DNA from: Cystobacter fuscus DSM 2262
GTDB taxonomy: Bacteria; Myxococcota; Myxococcia; Myxococcales; Myxococcaceae
Assembly: GCF_000335475.2 (NCBI RefSeq)
Contig: NZ_ANAH02000007.1
Coordinates: 372,001 to 436,000 of the forward strand
Direction: 5' to 3'
DNA length: 64,000 bases
The position numbers and the translations under genes were made by a program. Every line of letters starts with the position of its first letter. The stretch's first letter is position 1. The notes below the pieces were generated by a model. It had not been told where the DNA came from and made no database searches. It worked only from the letters and a program-made list of their open reading frames with translations. Of this stretch, positions 35,638 through 45,299 are shown in pieces.

Positions 35638-36237
35638 ATGATGACCAGGGAGACGGCCCGGAAGCTCAGCGAGCTGATGGTTGATGTCGGTAGGCGGCTC
35701 GACGAGTCCCTTCATGAAGTCCAGGGGCGCGAATCCGAGGAGTTCTTCAAGAAGTACCGCCGGACCGTCGGAGACCTCATGGGAACAATGCTCATGGAGG
35801 TCATGAACCCCATCTACGCGCACTATCCCGACCTCACACCGCCGCAACTCCGGCAGCCAGGGTTCACCCCGGACAAGGCTCGGAGCTTCAAGGCGACCCA
35901 CCGCCTTCACCTCCCGGGGGGAGAGGCTCCGGTCGAGGTGATGCTGTACGAAAGCGGCGGGGGCCTTGCCCACACTGAAGCGCAGTGGCGCGCGTTCCAG
36001 ATGGGGGAGTGCATTCAGAAGCCCTTCTGGCACTGCTTCCGGGGGCGCTGGTCACGCGACAACGATGCCCTCGAGAACATCTCTGTCGTTGTCCCTCGCA
36101 CCACGCCCCCTGGAATCACGCCGGGGGGCGTGGGGGAGCCCCCTGGCGTCAACACCCCAGACGAAGGGGGGCACAGCCCCTCATGGAGCAGCCTCCTGGA
36201 GGCCGCGAGCGTGCACGTGGTCTCTCAGGGCACGTAG
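35638..36237 (+). CDS. Unrecognised cargo protein, probably altered C-terminus
   Basis: The 199-residue frame has a helical first part (LSELMVDVGRRLDESLHEVQ) and a central part with 'FKATHRLHLPGGEAPVEVMLYESGGG' and 'GECIQKPFWHCFRGRWSRDN'. The last 50 residues are Pro/Gly-rich and overlap the convergent gene by 13 bases, so the end may be out of its original context. An ATG pair at 35638/35641 gives two starts. Confidence 0.5.
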   Translation: MMTRETARKLSELMVDVGRRLDESLHEVQGRESEEFFKKYRRTVGDLMGTMLMEVMNPIYAHYPDLTPPQLRQPGFTPDKARSFKATHRLHLPGGEAPVEVMLYESGGGLAHTEAQWRAFQMGECIQKPFWHCFRGRWSRDNDALENISVVVPRTTPPGITPGGVGEPPGVNTPDEGGHSPSWSSLLEAASVHVVSQGT

Positions 36238-37448
36238 CGCCAGCGGTCTCCGGCCCTCGACGAGACCGTCTGATCCGCGAGCACCGCCCCATTGCGCGCG
36301 TCCTCCACGACGATGCGGCAGTAGCTCGAGTAGTCGAAGGTGAGCACGACGACCTGGTCGTAGTAGCGGGAGGCGTCGAAGCCGTGCCACGTGCTCGGGC
36401 AGGACAACACGCGCACCCGGTGCTGGGTATAGGCGAAGCCGATGTCGTGGTCCGTGAGGCCCGAGTTGTCCGTCATGCCGTAGGCCACTCCCCGCACCAC
36501 GCGGTCCACGTTGTCGTAGACGAGCCCGGGATTGCTCACGTACTTGCGGCCGAAGGCCGGATTGGCCGCACTCAGCATCGTCCCGGCCTCGGTGAAGTTC
36601 CGCCCATCGGTGCTCACCAGCTTGTGCAGGGTCGCGAAGCCGCGCTGCACCACCGCCACGTAGACGCCGTTGACCCGCTCCACGTCCGGCTCCATGAAGC
36701 CGGGAAACCCGTTCACGTCCGGGTAGGTGTGAACGAGGGTGAAGTTGCGGGGAATGTCCTCGTTGGACTCGGCCAAGTAGGAGTGGAGCGGACCGTTGCC
36801 GATACGCCCATCGAACCAGAGCTTCCAGCCACTGCCCGTCCAGAGCAGCGCGGGACGGGCGATGTCACTGAAGGACGCGCCGGAGACGCGGATCTCCGTC
36901 GTCGAGGTGGCCACCGAGGGATTCCACGCCGAGCCGTCCGTACTGGTGGAGATGGCGATCCAGTCCCGGTAGTCGCTCCCGACCTGGTGAGCCACCGTAT
37001 AGGCCATCACCCAGCTCGTCACGCTGCGCTTCTGCACGGAGGGGTCATTCACGTGCATGTAGGAGCCGTTGTTGATGATGACCCACTGACCGGACCAGGC
37101 GCCCTCGGGCACCCAGTCGTCGGACACCGCGAAGTAGATACGGTCGTTACCATCCGAGCTGTTCTTCCAGCCGCCGTAATAGAGGTTCCACACGCCTCCG
37201 TTGCGTACCGGGTCCGGGGCGTAGAGGTTGTGACCCTGAATGATAGGGTTCTCCACCGAGGGGTGGGTCTCAATGCCATCCGGCAGGTGGAGGTTGGTAA
37301 CGGTGAGCCCCGTTCCACCGGTGTTTCCGTCATAGGCGAGAGAGCCCGCCAGGGCCTGCGTGCCCGGCATGAACAAGGTGGCGAGCAAGGACGGGAGCGC
37401 GGTGGCACGAGCGCACCAGGAGACAAAGGAAGGAGCAGGAGTTCGCAT
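36225..37448 (-). CDS. Secreted beta-propeller protein (GH43-like)
   Basis: The 407-residue precursor has an N-terminal signal and a body of five short blades rich in Trp/Tyr/Asp (HPSVENPIIQGHNLYAPDP, YYGGWKNSSDGNDRIYFA, ARPALLWTGSGWKLWFDG). These are typical of GH43/GH32-like five-bladed propellers that act on polysaccharides. Substrate unknown. It converges with the preceding gene. Confidence 0.65.
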   Translation of the reverse strand: MRTPAPSFVSWCARATALPSLLATLFMPGTQALAGSLAYDGNTGGTGLTVTNLHLPDGIETHPSVENPIIQGHNLYAPDPVRNGGVWNLYYGGWKNSSDGNDRIYFAVSDDWVPEGAWSGQWVIINNGSYMHVNDPSVQKRSVTSWVMAYTVAHQVGSDYRDWIAISTSTDGSAWNPSVATSTTEIRVSGASFSDIARPALLWTGSGWKLWFDGRIGNGPLHSYLAESNEDIPRNFTLVHTYPDVNGFPGFMEPDVERVNGVYVAVVQRGFATLHKLVSTDGRNFTEAGTMLSAANPAFGRKYVSNPGLVYDNVDRVVRGVAYGMTDNSGLTDHDIGFAYTQHRVRVLSCPSTWHGFDASRYYDQVVVLTFDYSSYCRIVVEDARNGAVLADQTVSSRAGDRWRYVP

Positions 37449-37588
37449 GCCCTGCCTATAAACCGGAATTCATTGAAATGCATCTAGAACCGGATTGCGC
37501 ATAGACAGAATAGAGGCCGTGTGGAGGGAGAGGGCTGGAGCGCAGGGGCCGAAGAGGGCCGCTGACCGGGTCCGGCGCCAGGGTCTTC

Positions 37589-37873
37589 TTGCAGCCGGGC
37601 GACTCCCTCAAGCGGGGGCAGAGCCGGGGCAGGAGGAGGAGAGCCCAGCCTTTGCCGCGACGGTGGAGGAGCCGGGCAAGGAGCGCTCACCCCGTTTGGA
37701 CTCTCGCCGGGCTGCTCAAAAGGACGTTCGCCCTGGAGGTGTTCGCGTGCTTGAGGTGTGGAGGCAGGCGCAGTGGAGTGGCGTACGTGAAGGGAGCAGG
37801 AGGGGTGAGAGCGATTCTGGCGCACCTGGGGTTGCCCACGGCGAGTGCGCGCCTGGCAGAGATCGGTGAGTGA
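37589..37873 (+). mobile_element. IS91-family transposase C-terminal remnant
   Basis: The frame holds the IS91 C-terminal part: TWAGLLKRTFALEVF-like residues (here TLAGLLKRTFALEVFACLRC) with a CxxC and 'GGVRAILAHLGLPTASARL'. The N-terminal zinc finger and catalytic tyrosine parts are gone. It truncates the 3' end of the opposing SMP-30-like gene. Related fragments lie at 40120-40630, 47180-47480 and 49495-49636. Confidence 0.7.
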
Positions 37874-37874
37874 C

Positions 37875-38461
37875 GTGTCTGGATGGAGCATCACCGTGGC
37901 GAACAGGGAACCATCGGGTGCCGAGACAACGGAATTGGCGACCCGTTTCTCCGGCATCGGGACGCAACCGGCCCAGGAGAGGGCGGGCTGCGCGCCGGTC
38001 ATGTCGATGTCAAAGACCTCGATCGTTTCGCGGTCGCCGCCAACGGACAGATCCCGCACCTCTTCCCTGCCCCCATGGTTGACGGCATAGAGGGTGGCAT
38101 GGCCCTGTCCGCGGTCACGAAGACTGATGCCGTGAATCTGCAACTCGTCGGGCGAGGGCTGCGAAGGGCATTGGTCGAAGGGCGCCCTGGGCGCGGTGGC
38201 GACCGGTGCGATCCACCGTTCCCATTTCTTGGTCTTCCCATCGATGAGGTGAAGGCCACTCTTGATGGTCATTCCGCTGGCGACGATATAGCGCCCGCCC
38301 GGTAGAACCGCCAGATCTTCCGGGTTCTCCATGCCGCACAGGAACTTCAGCTCGCCCGACGGTGCGCATTCTTCCGTGGCGGGCTTTTCGGCGGCAATGC
38401 CGGGCCAGATAGCCCCCAGCATCACGAGCAACAACCCACCTATTGCTGTCTGAGCTTTCAT
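37875..38461 (-). pseudogene. SMP-30/gluconolactonase-like protein, 3' truncated
   Basis: The start is intact: a signal peptide (MKAQTAIGGLLLVMLGAIWPGIAAE) then propeller segments ('GMENPEDLAVLPGGRYIVASG', 'LYAVNHGG', 'VVSAPDGSLFATVML'). The frame then runs into the IS91 remnant near 37873 after about 195 residues, whereas relatives are about 350-400 long. It is presumably non-functional. Confidence 0.65.
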
Positions 38462-38613
38462 TCCATGCTCCCGATGATGACGATTGCCCGGTCCCACGGC
38501 GGGAGGGGAATTCCCATCCGGCCGTCGGGTGCCCCGTGGGGTTGGATGGCTCACGAGCGACGGCTCAATGCGCTCACGAAGCCTTGTTCGAGTGGCGTTG
38601 GGACGGCGCGCCG

Positions 38614-39360
38614 TCATCTGAACAAAGCGCGAGTCAGGCGGACGGAGTATTCCGCGTCAGGATTCGCCTTGCTGTCGCTCAGCCGCTCCTGGATGGCCGC
38701 CACGGACAGATCCCGCCGCTTGGGCAAGCGTGCCGCCTCGGCGGTCGCGCGCGCGGCCGGCAACTCCTCGCGCGTGAGATCCGTGCAATAGCAGGGCGCG
38801 CCCGGCTGCTGCCGCCACGACTCCGCCAACGAGCCCGCGTCGAACGCGTCGAACCCGGTGTCCTCGACGAGCGCCATTCCCACTCGGCGATCCGTGTCGC
38901 GGTCGGCCGCGACGGGAAGCGCGATGCGGTCCGGAGACCCCGCGGGCTTCCCCTTCGTCGCGAAGGAGTGGGAGCCGATCGAGTTCCAGGCCTTGACGAT
39001 CGGCCGGCCCAACTGCTCGGCCACCCACAGGCTCTCGACCTGACCCGCTTCGATGGCGTCGATCTTCCCGTCGCGGAAAGGATAGTAGTTCGACGTGTCG
39101 ATGACGAAGGTCGCGGAGGGCACGCGGGAGAGCAGCTGCGCCACCCCCGGAATACGGCCCAGGGGAATCGAGAGGATCACGACGTCAACGTCCACCACGG
39201 CTTGTGCCGCCGTCACCGCGCGTCCGCCCTGGGCCAGCACGTCGGCCTCGATCGTGTCGGGGCCGCGCGAGTTGGCCACCTTCACGTCGTGTCCGGCCCC
39301 GCTCAGCTTCCGCACCAGGGTCTTCCCGATATAGCCAGCGCCAATGATGCCAATCTTCAT
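38614..39360 (-). CDS. NAD(P)-binding oxidoreductase, F420-NADP reductase-like
   Basis: The 248-residue protein has a Rossmann fingerprint (MKIGIIGAGYIGKTLVRKLS), 'VANSRGPDT' after strand 2, and the KAWNSIGSHSF segment of COG2085 dinucleotide-binding enzymes. It probably reduces a small substrate with NADPH. It starts 48 bases from the end of the marR gene on the same strand, and the two are likely co-regulated. Confidence 0.82.
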   Translation of the reverse strand: MKIGIIGAGYIGKTLVRKLSGAGHDVKVANSRGPDTIEADVLAQGGRAVTAAQAVVDVDVVILSIPLGRIPGVAQLLSRVPSATFVIDTSNYYPFRDGKIDAIEAGQVESLWVAEQLGRPIVKAWNSIGSHSFATKGKPAGSPDRIALPVAADRDTDRRVGMALVEDTGFDAFDAGSLAESWRQQPGAPCYCTDLTREELPAARATAEAARLPKRRDLSVAAIQERLSDSKANPDAEYSVRLTRALFR

Positions 39361-39407
39361 GATCGTTTCTCCTGGGTTGTTGAGTGAGTGAGTCGGGAGT
39401 GAGGGCT

Positions 39408-39845
39408 TCACTCGACCGCGGGGTGCGCGAGCGCTTCGAGAGTCCGGCGAAGGTCGTCCAGGCCCTTCTGGCTGAGCTGGCAGGCCGTCTTGATCTTGTC
39501 GGTGATGCCTCGGATCTCCGCTTCGAGGGCGCGGCTCTCCGGAGTCAGGTTGACCAGCACCCGGCGTTCATCGGCGGGGTCGCGTGTTCGCGTGACCCTC
39601 CCCGAGGCCTCGAGCCGCTTGATGAGCGGCGTGATCGTCCCCGTGTCCATGTCCAGGCGGGCACCCAGCTCGCCCACCGGAAGTGGCTCGTTGTCCAGCA
39701 ACTCCAGGATGACGAGGTACTGGGGGAAGGTCAGGCCCAACGGCTCGAGGAACGGCTTGTGCAACCGCACCATCCGATTCGTTGCGCTGTAAAGCGCGAA
39801 GGAAAGCTGTGTCCCAACGGTTCGCCGTTTCAAAGTCGTCATCAC
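39408..39845 (-). CDS. MarR-family regulator, OhrR-like
   Basis: The 145-residue winged helix resembles OhrR (QLSFALYSATNRMVRLHKPF...LTFPQYLVILELLDNEPLPVGELG), but the peroxide-sensing Cys of 'QLCFALY' is Ser (about residue 15). It is thus not expected to sense organic hydroperoxide by that route. The downstream oxidoreductase is its likely target along with itself. Confidence 0.88.
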   Translation of the reverse strand: MMTTLKRRTVGTQLSFALYSATNRMVRLHKPFLEPLGLTFPQYLVILELLDNEPLPVGELGARLDMDTGTITPLIKRLEASGRVTRTRDPADERRVLVNLTPESRALEAEIRGITDKIKTACQLSQKGLDDLRRTLEALAHPAVE

Positions 39846-39853
39846 CTAGCTCG

Positions 39854-39864
39854 CAAGTATCTTG
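39854..39864. promoter_or_regulatory. Palindrome CAAG-TAT-CTTG upstream of marR
   Basis: A perfect 4-bp inverted repeat with A+T-rich flanks (to about 39880) lies nine bases before the marR start, a usual place for MarR self-repression. Confidence 0.4.
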
Positions 39865-40119
39865 TTCACTAGATAATGAGGCGTGGAGAGGCTGTCAAGG
39901 CGCCTTCGGGTGTGCTCCGGGCGCCACCAGGAGGACTGCTGACCGGCAGCACGCTCGGAGGGAATGTCCGAGGGCGATGCCGCGAGCCGCGCCGGTGACG
40001 AGCGCGGACCTGGCGGCGAGCGGTCACGGAGTCGTGGTGCTCCCCCCATTCCGCCTATACGCCACGGAAGCCGTGGGAGCCCCTCCGTATCGTGAGCCCT
40101 CGCGAGGTGTGGCTGGGGA

Positions 40120-40630
40120 GGGGCAGGTGGAGGAGCGAGGGTGGGGGTACCGGCGGAGGCTGCCGGAGGGGACGGTGCTGTACGAGGCTGTGAGGAAGAA
40201 CCTGGCCACGCTGCTAGCGGAGGCAGGCGAGTTGGGACGCGGCCTGCCCCGGTACGTGGAGCGGGACTTCGCCAGGTACCTGGAATGCGGAGTGCTGGCA
40301 CACGGCTTCGCGCGGGTGCGCTGCGAGAGTTGCAAGGACGAACTGCTCGTCGCCTTCTCATGCAAGGGACGAGGGGTGTGCCCGTCCTGCAATGCGAAGC
40401 GGGCGCAGGTGACGGCGGCGCACCTGGTGGAGCGGGTGCTGCCGCACGTGCCCTATCGACAGTGGACGGCACCGGGTGCGGTGGGTGCTGCTGAAGGATG
40501 CGGGGCTGCTCTCCGACGTCCTGCTCGCGGTGTTCGCCCTGCAGCGACGGAGGGCACACCGGCAGGGCCTCCGCGATGTGCGAGGAGGGGCCATGTCGTT
40601 CATTCAGTTCTTCGGCTCGGCCTTGCCAAC
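40120..40630 (+). mobile_element. IS91-family transposase N-terminal remnant, frameshifted
   Basis: The reading frame gives the IS91 zinc-binding start ([20 protein letters not shown], then CESC...[28 protein letters not shown]). A frameshift near 40480 moves the homology into another frame (LLKDAGLLSDVLLAVFALQ), which breaks off near 40630. The catalytic and C-terminal parts are lost. Confidence 0.75.
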
Positions 40631-40823
40631 ACGCGGCTCTGGAGCTTCGTGACCGACTGCGCCGGGTAGACGGCCTGTGACGCAGTCCACTCTCAACGTG
40701 TGAAGCTCATCACTGAACTATTCCAACGGAGCAGACAGAGTATGCAACATCACGAAACACATCGTGCTGGGCGTCCGTTCAACCCAAACCAGACCCGTGA
40801 ACGGTGACTCAAGGAGTAGCGCA

Positions 40824-42899
40824 GTGAGCCCTCATAGTTGGAAGACCATGGCGCTGCCGGTGACCCAAGCCGGTAGCAATTCGAGGAATTTGACTGCTGG
40901 TCGAGTCTTGCACCGGCCTTGTTCATGGACATCGGTCCTGATAGCAGCATGGGTCTTCATGCTTCCTGCTTGTTTGACGGCAGAAACCGAAGACAATTTT
41001 CTTGCGGATGAGATGACCGGTTCTGTTGTGGGCGCAATGGAAGTGACTTCGCGGCCAAACACAGATGCGGCGATGATGATCCACACGGACGCCAACTTCG
41101 GAGGCGGTGCTCAGGCCCTCGCGCCAGGTGTCTATAATCAGGGGGCGTTTGGTCTGGGCGACAACACCGTGAGCTCGCTCACGGTTCCCCCGGGGTGGAC
41201 GGTCACGCTGTACGAGCATCCCAACTTCTACGGACGCAGGAAGACGTTTACCTCCAACACGGCCTACGTGGGTGATGACTTCGAGAACATCACCTCCGCC
41301 ATCATCGTCCAGGGGCCGAGCAATACCGGCCCGGCGGTCATCTTCAATGACGTGCAACTCCAAGGCGGCGGTGGTGTTCAGGCCCTCGCGCCAGGCGTCT
41401 ATAATCTGGCAGCGATTGGTATGGGCGACAACGCCGTGAGTTCGCTCATGGTTCCCTCGGGGTGGACGGTCACGCTGTACGAGCATCCCAACTTCTACGG
41501 ACGCAGGAAGACGTTTACCTCCAACACGACCTACGTGGGTGATGACTTCGAGAACATCACCTCCGCCATCATCGTCCAGGGACCAAGCAATACCGGTCCG
41601 GCGGTCATCTTCGATGACCTGCAACTCCAAGGAGGCGGTGCTCAGGCCCTCGTGCCGGGCATCTATCATCTGTCAGACATTGGTATGGGCGACAACGCCG
41701 TGAGCTCGCTCATGGTTCCCCCGGGGTGGACGGTCACCCTGTACGAGCATCCCAACTTCTACGGACGCAGGAAGACGTTTACCTCCAACACGACCTACGT
41801 GGGTAATGACTTCGAGAACATCACCTCCGCCATCCTTGTTGAAGCTCCACTCCAAGGAGAGGCAACCAGGTTGGGATACCCCATTGCCGGAACCGTGGAT
41901 GACGATGACCTCAAGTGGAGAATCGCCAGCGATCCCCTCATCATCGAAAAGCTCGCGAAGTTCGCCTATGCTCTCGGGTTCGCTTATTGCAATGGAACGC
42001 GGGATCCGGTCACCGGCCGGGACTTCGAAGTGTACCGAGCCTGGGACGGGAGCTACGTCATGAAAGCGCATTATGACAAGAATGATCCTTGGCTCTACCC
42101 GTATCACAAGGCGGATGATCGGCTCAAGATAACGCTCTCCAATTTCAGGACCATCATCGATCCGTCGACGTTTTCCTATGGTGCGCAATCCATCACGTCC
42201 GTGGAGCAACCATTCATTCTTAGCAGCCAGGTCGCGGAAAATCGTGGCAGCACCGAGTCAACAATGACGGTGGGAATGTCCGATTCGCATACAGACTCGT
42301 ATGCGCATACAACGAGTTCCAAGATCGGCGCCGGCCTCAAGGTTACCGTCAAGAGCAAGGCAAAAATTCCTTTCTTGATTGAGTCCGAGGTCTCCACGGA
42401 GCTTTCCATCAATGGAGAACAGGGCTGGAGTGATATGACGACCAACACGACCGTTGTTGGGACAACCATCAACTACCAGATGAAAGTACCGGCGATGAGC
42501 CGGAAGCGCCTCGAGTTGCTCGCGTACCGTACCAAATCGGATATCAACTATAACGCGCGGGCGCTGATCGCTTTCACCATCAAGTTCGAAGGCCATCTGC
42601 GCAGCGGCGCTCTCGGCAACGCTCATGTCAACCATCCGACCGATGAGGCGCCATTTTCAGTAACCTTTGGCAACGACAGCCTCTCGGGCTTCGGTGATAT
42701 CCTCGACAAGTACGATCATCGGTATATCGGCGGTTACTCGGACTGGGACTGGTTCTGGATGCAGAACAACTTCGGTCCCCTGCTTGATGAGGCCCTGCCC
42801 TTCTTCAGAGGTGGCGTTGTCGCTCCGCTGAATGGCAAGTTCAGCAACGTGGCCGGTGGCACCACATTCATCAGGGAATATCCGGCGCAGTTGCTGTGA
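40824..42899 (+). CDS. Beta/gamma-crystallin plus aerolysin-like pore-forming toxin
   Basis: The 691-residue exported protein starts at GTG 40824 (AAGGAG upstream), with a hydrophobic signal and lipobox-like LPAC (Cys50). Three nearly identical repeats of about 85 residues follow (about 75-325); each has Greek-key segments (VTLYEHPNFYGRRKTF) and Ca-site motif DNAVSS or DNTVSS. From about 340 on comes an aerolysin-like part with a long Ser/Thr-rich amphipathic stretch (SSQVAENRGSTESTMTVGMS; TTSSKIGAGLKVTVKSKAKI). It should oligomerise into a beta-barrel pore. Base composition is lower in GC than the backbone. Confidence 0.75.
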   Translation: MSPHSWKTMALPVTQAGSNSRNLTAGRVLHRPCSWTSVLIAAWVFMLPACLTAETEDNFLADEMTGSVVGAMEVTSRPNTDAAMMIHTDANFGGGAQALAPGVYNQGAFGLGDNTVSSLTVPPGWTVTLYEHPNFYGRRKTFTSNTAYVGDDFENITSAIIVQGPSNTGPAVIFNDVQLQGGGGVQALAPGVYNLAAIGMGDNAVSSLMVPSGWTVTLYEHPNFYGRRKTFTSNTTYVGDDFENITSAIIVQGPSNTGPAVIFDDLQLQGGGAQALVPGIYHLSDIGMGDNAVSSLMVPPGWTVTLYEHPNFYGRRKTFTSNTTYVGNDFENITSAILVEAPLQGEATRLGYPIAGTVDDDDLKWRIASDPLIIEKLAKFAYALGFAYCNGTRDPVTGRDFEVYRAWDGSYVMKAHYDKNDPWLYPYHKADDRLKITLSNFRTIIDPSTFSYGAQSITSVEQPFILSSQVAENRGSTESTMTVGMSDSHTDSYAHTTSSKIGAGLKVTVKSKAKIPFLIESEVSTELSINGEQGWSDMTTNTTVVGTTINYQMKVPAMSRKRLELLAYRTKSDINYNARALIAFTIKFEGHLRSGALGNAHVNHPTDEAPFSVTFGNDSLSGFGDILDKYDHRYIGGYSDWDWFWMQNNFGPLLDEALPFFRGGVVAPLNGKFSNVAGGTTFIREYPAQLL

Positions 42900-43148
42900 A
42901 TTGAAGTAGAGGACCGGAGCCCGATTGGGGGCGGCGGGTATCAGTGCCGAGGGCCATACGATCCATTTGCACTCACTCTCGCCGCCCCCGCCGTATCGAG
43001 CCTCACTCAACCCGGTACTCGGTGCGTCAGGTGCCTGTCCGATTCCTTCAAGACAGGCCGGGGCGGGCCGTGCGAATACCGCCGCACGCTGTTCCACCTG
43101 CGCACCGGAATCCGCCGCCAACAGGATGAGGGGGCTATGCTGCGGGCC

Positions 43149-43368
43149 ATGAAGATACTGGTCTCGGCCAATGGCTCTCGGGGGGACGTGCAACCCATGC
43201 TGGCCCTGGCGCTGGCCTTGCGCGAGCGAGGCCACGAGCCCGTGCTGGCGGCCACTCCCGCCTTCGCCTCGGAAGCCAGGGCCTTCGACCTGCCCTTCGT
43301 GCCCGTGGGCATTGACATATAACAGCTCATGAAAGAGCACCGCGACTCCATCGGCAACGACTTCTTCC
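43149..43368 (+). pseudogene. GT1/MGT glycosyltransferase N-terminal fragment
   Basis: MKILVSANGSRGDVQPMLAL is the N-terminal signature of sterol/macrolide-type glycosyltransferases. An in-frame TAA at 43320 interrupts it; the frame then resumes (QLMKEHRDSIGND) until it is cut off by the recombinase gene near 43370. Confidence 0.8.
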
Positions 43369-44811
43369 CGGCTGTTGGTGGTCCTCAGCCGTGAACCACC
43401 GAGGACTGCCGGAGCCACCCCCCTCGACACCTCGCAGCCAGCCCTTCTCCACCCAGGAGCGCACCACGGGTTCCGTCACGCCCAGCAGCGCGGCGACCCC
43501 CTGCAGGGAGTAGAGGCCGTCGGCCCGGCGCTCTGGCTGTCGTGGCCGTCCTCGTCGTCCCGCGGGCTGGCACCGGATGCCGTAGCGCTTGCGCACCCAG
43601 CGCACCGCCTCCTTGTCCCAGGCGCGCTTGACTCCAGAGAGCAGCCCCCTTCGGTTCAGCTCGGCTGCTACCTCCCTGTCGCTCCTCTCCTTGGCCAGCG
43701 TGCCAATGAGTTTGATGACCTCGGGCGAAGTGGCTCGCTCGGATGATGGGCGACGCGCAATACTCAGCTCGCTGCACGTCCCGGTCTGCCAGAGCAGTTG
43801 GATGTGAATCCCGCGCTCCGGGACGTCCACGGGGCTGAGCACCACCTCTCTCACCAGAATCCGCAGCAGGTTCTTTCGCTCGGCATTCGTCGTGCTCCGC
43901 GCGTGCCAGACATATGACAAGTCCTTGGCTAGCTCGAGCAGGTGTGCTCTGTCCTGGATCGTGAGCTCTACCTTCTCGCGCCGCAGGACCTGCTGGTGCT
44001 CGCGCTCGAGCGACTCCCACTCGCCCAGCTTCTCGTTCCACTCACGCACCAACGTGCGGGCCACCACGCGGTTGTCCGGGTCCACCGTACGGACGCGCGG
44101 GCTCCCGGTAGGCGGTCTGCATCCGGTGACCGCACCGGCCACAGAGCACCAGCCCCTGCAACAGAGCGCTTCCCTCACGGGCAGCACCGCGCTGGTCCGG
44201 CTGCTGGTAGTTGGGATGGTTGGTCGCGAGCTTCTTCTGGTTGGCCATGTACTCCTCCCAGCGGATGTAGGCCGGGTGGTGATTCTTCAAACACACCTTC
44301 CAGGCTTCCCACGGCAGCCGCGTGCGGCGCTGGCGCCGCACCTGTCCGTCCACCAGCGTCAGGTGCCTTTCATTGCGCCCGAAGACATAGGCACCGGCGT
44401 AGGTGGGGTTGTGGAGCATGGAGAGCAGCAGGGTGTAACGCGGTGGCACCTGGCGAAGTTGATGCGTGCCCGGCCCTCGCATGGCAGGTCCAGCAACCGG
44501 TGCCAGTCCGCCGAGGAGCGCGCCAGGCGAGAGACTTCCAACGAGAGGATGACGCCGACGCGTCCGTGCGCGACCTCCTCGGCCATGCGCTGGAATCCCG
44601 CTCGCCTGTCCGCGTTCGTCCCACTCGGGCCCATGTCTTCATCAATGATGTCAATGCGCTCGGGCGGCCAGCCCAGTTCCAGAGCGCGCTGGCGCAGGGC
44701 GTACTGACGGGCCGTGGACTCACGATGCTCGTGGACCTGCCTGAGCGTGGACTGGCGCAGGTACACCACCGCTCGACGCTCCAGATGCGTGACTCGAACC
44801 TTGTCGTTCAT
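43327..44811 (-). pseudogene. Large serine recombinase, deleted and frameshifted
   Basis: The N-terminal resolvase domain is present (catalytic Ser in VVYLRQST; SRLARSS) in the frame from 44811. About 150 residues are missing near 44460, where the next frame continues at the recombinase domain (MLHNPTYAGAYVFGRNERH) and zinc ribbon (LVLCGRCGHRM). Another frameshift near 44080 leads to the C-terminal coiled coil and HTH (YSLQGVAALLGVTEPVV). It cannot make an active enzyme. It interrupts a glycosyltransferase gene. Confidence 0.82.
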
Positions 44812-45251
44812 CGCCTTCCTCCGCGTCTACGGTTTCGGCGCGCAGCACCTGGTGCAGCAGGGCGGCCCACGTGCCGAGCAGTTGCGGCCTTACCGCCATG
44901 GGCAGTGCCGCCCACGGGGGGCCGGATTTCTGGGAAGGACACGTTGGCATGTATCAACGTAGGTCCACCCTGGGCCAGGGGCGTGGCGGAGGGGCCCTGG
45001 GTGCGACCGAGCGCCACCTGCACCGCACTGGCAAGCTCGAGCAGCGCAGGGATGGAGAGTCGGACCTCTCGGCCACCGACGCTCGGAGGAACGAAGAGCG
45101 GGGAACGGTCCGTCCACTCGAGCGGCAGTCTCATGTACTGTCCGGGAGGATGCTCCACGTCGACGTAGCGCCGACCCTCCTGGCTACGGATGAACCGAGC
45201 GACTGGCCGTTCCATGCCTTTGAGGGGGTGGACCGGCAGCGTGACCGTCAC
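44808..45251 (-). CDS. DUF5372-like recombinase-associated protein
   Basis: The frame begins MTVTLPVHPLKGMERPVARF and continues 'RLPLEWTDRSPLFVPP', the pattern of DUF5372, a small family encoded just upstream of large serine recombinases in myxobacterial insertion elements. It overlaps the recombinase start by four bases. The C-terminal 50 residues are low-complexity. Confidence 0.6.
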   Translation of the reverse strand: MTVTLPVHPLKGMERPVARFIRSQEGRRYVDVEHPPGQYMRLPLEWTDRSPLFVPPSVGGREVRLSIPALLELASAVQVALGRTQGPSATPLAQGGPTLIHANVSFPEIRPPVGGTAHGGKAATARHVGRPAAPGAARRNRRRGGRR

Positions 45252-45274
45252 CTCGAAGCGGCGGGAAACCTCTA

Positions 45275-45299
45275 TTGGAAGCAGCGGGAATCGAACCCA
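45275..45299 (-). other. tRNA 3'-end remnant (T-arm and acceptor strand)
   Basis: On the minus strand GTGGG-TTCGATT-CCCGC forms a T-arm followed by TGCTTCC-A, a plausible acceptor strand. I cannot find the matching 5' half or a proper anticodon arm, so it is read as an att-type remnant rather than a tRNA gene. Its identity is uncertain. Confidence 0.4.

Noticed and set aside
42900..43148. A gene between the aerolysin-like toxin and the glycosyltransferase scrap
   Set aside because: Only short frames without ribosome sites or recognisable features.
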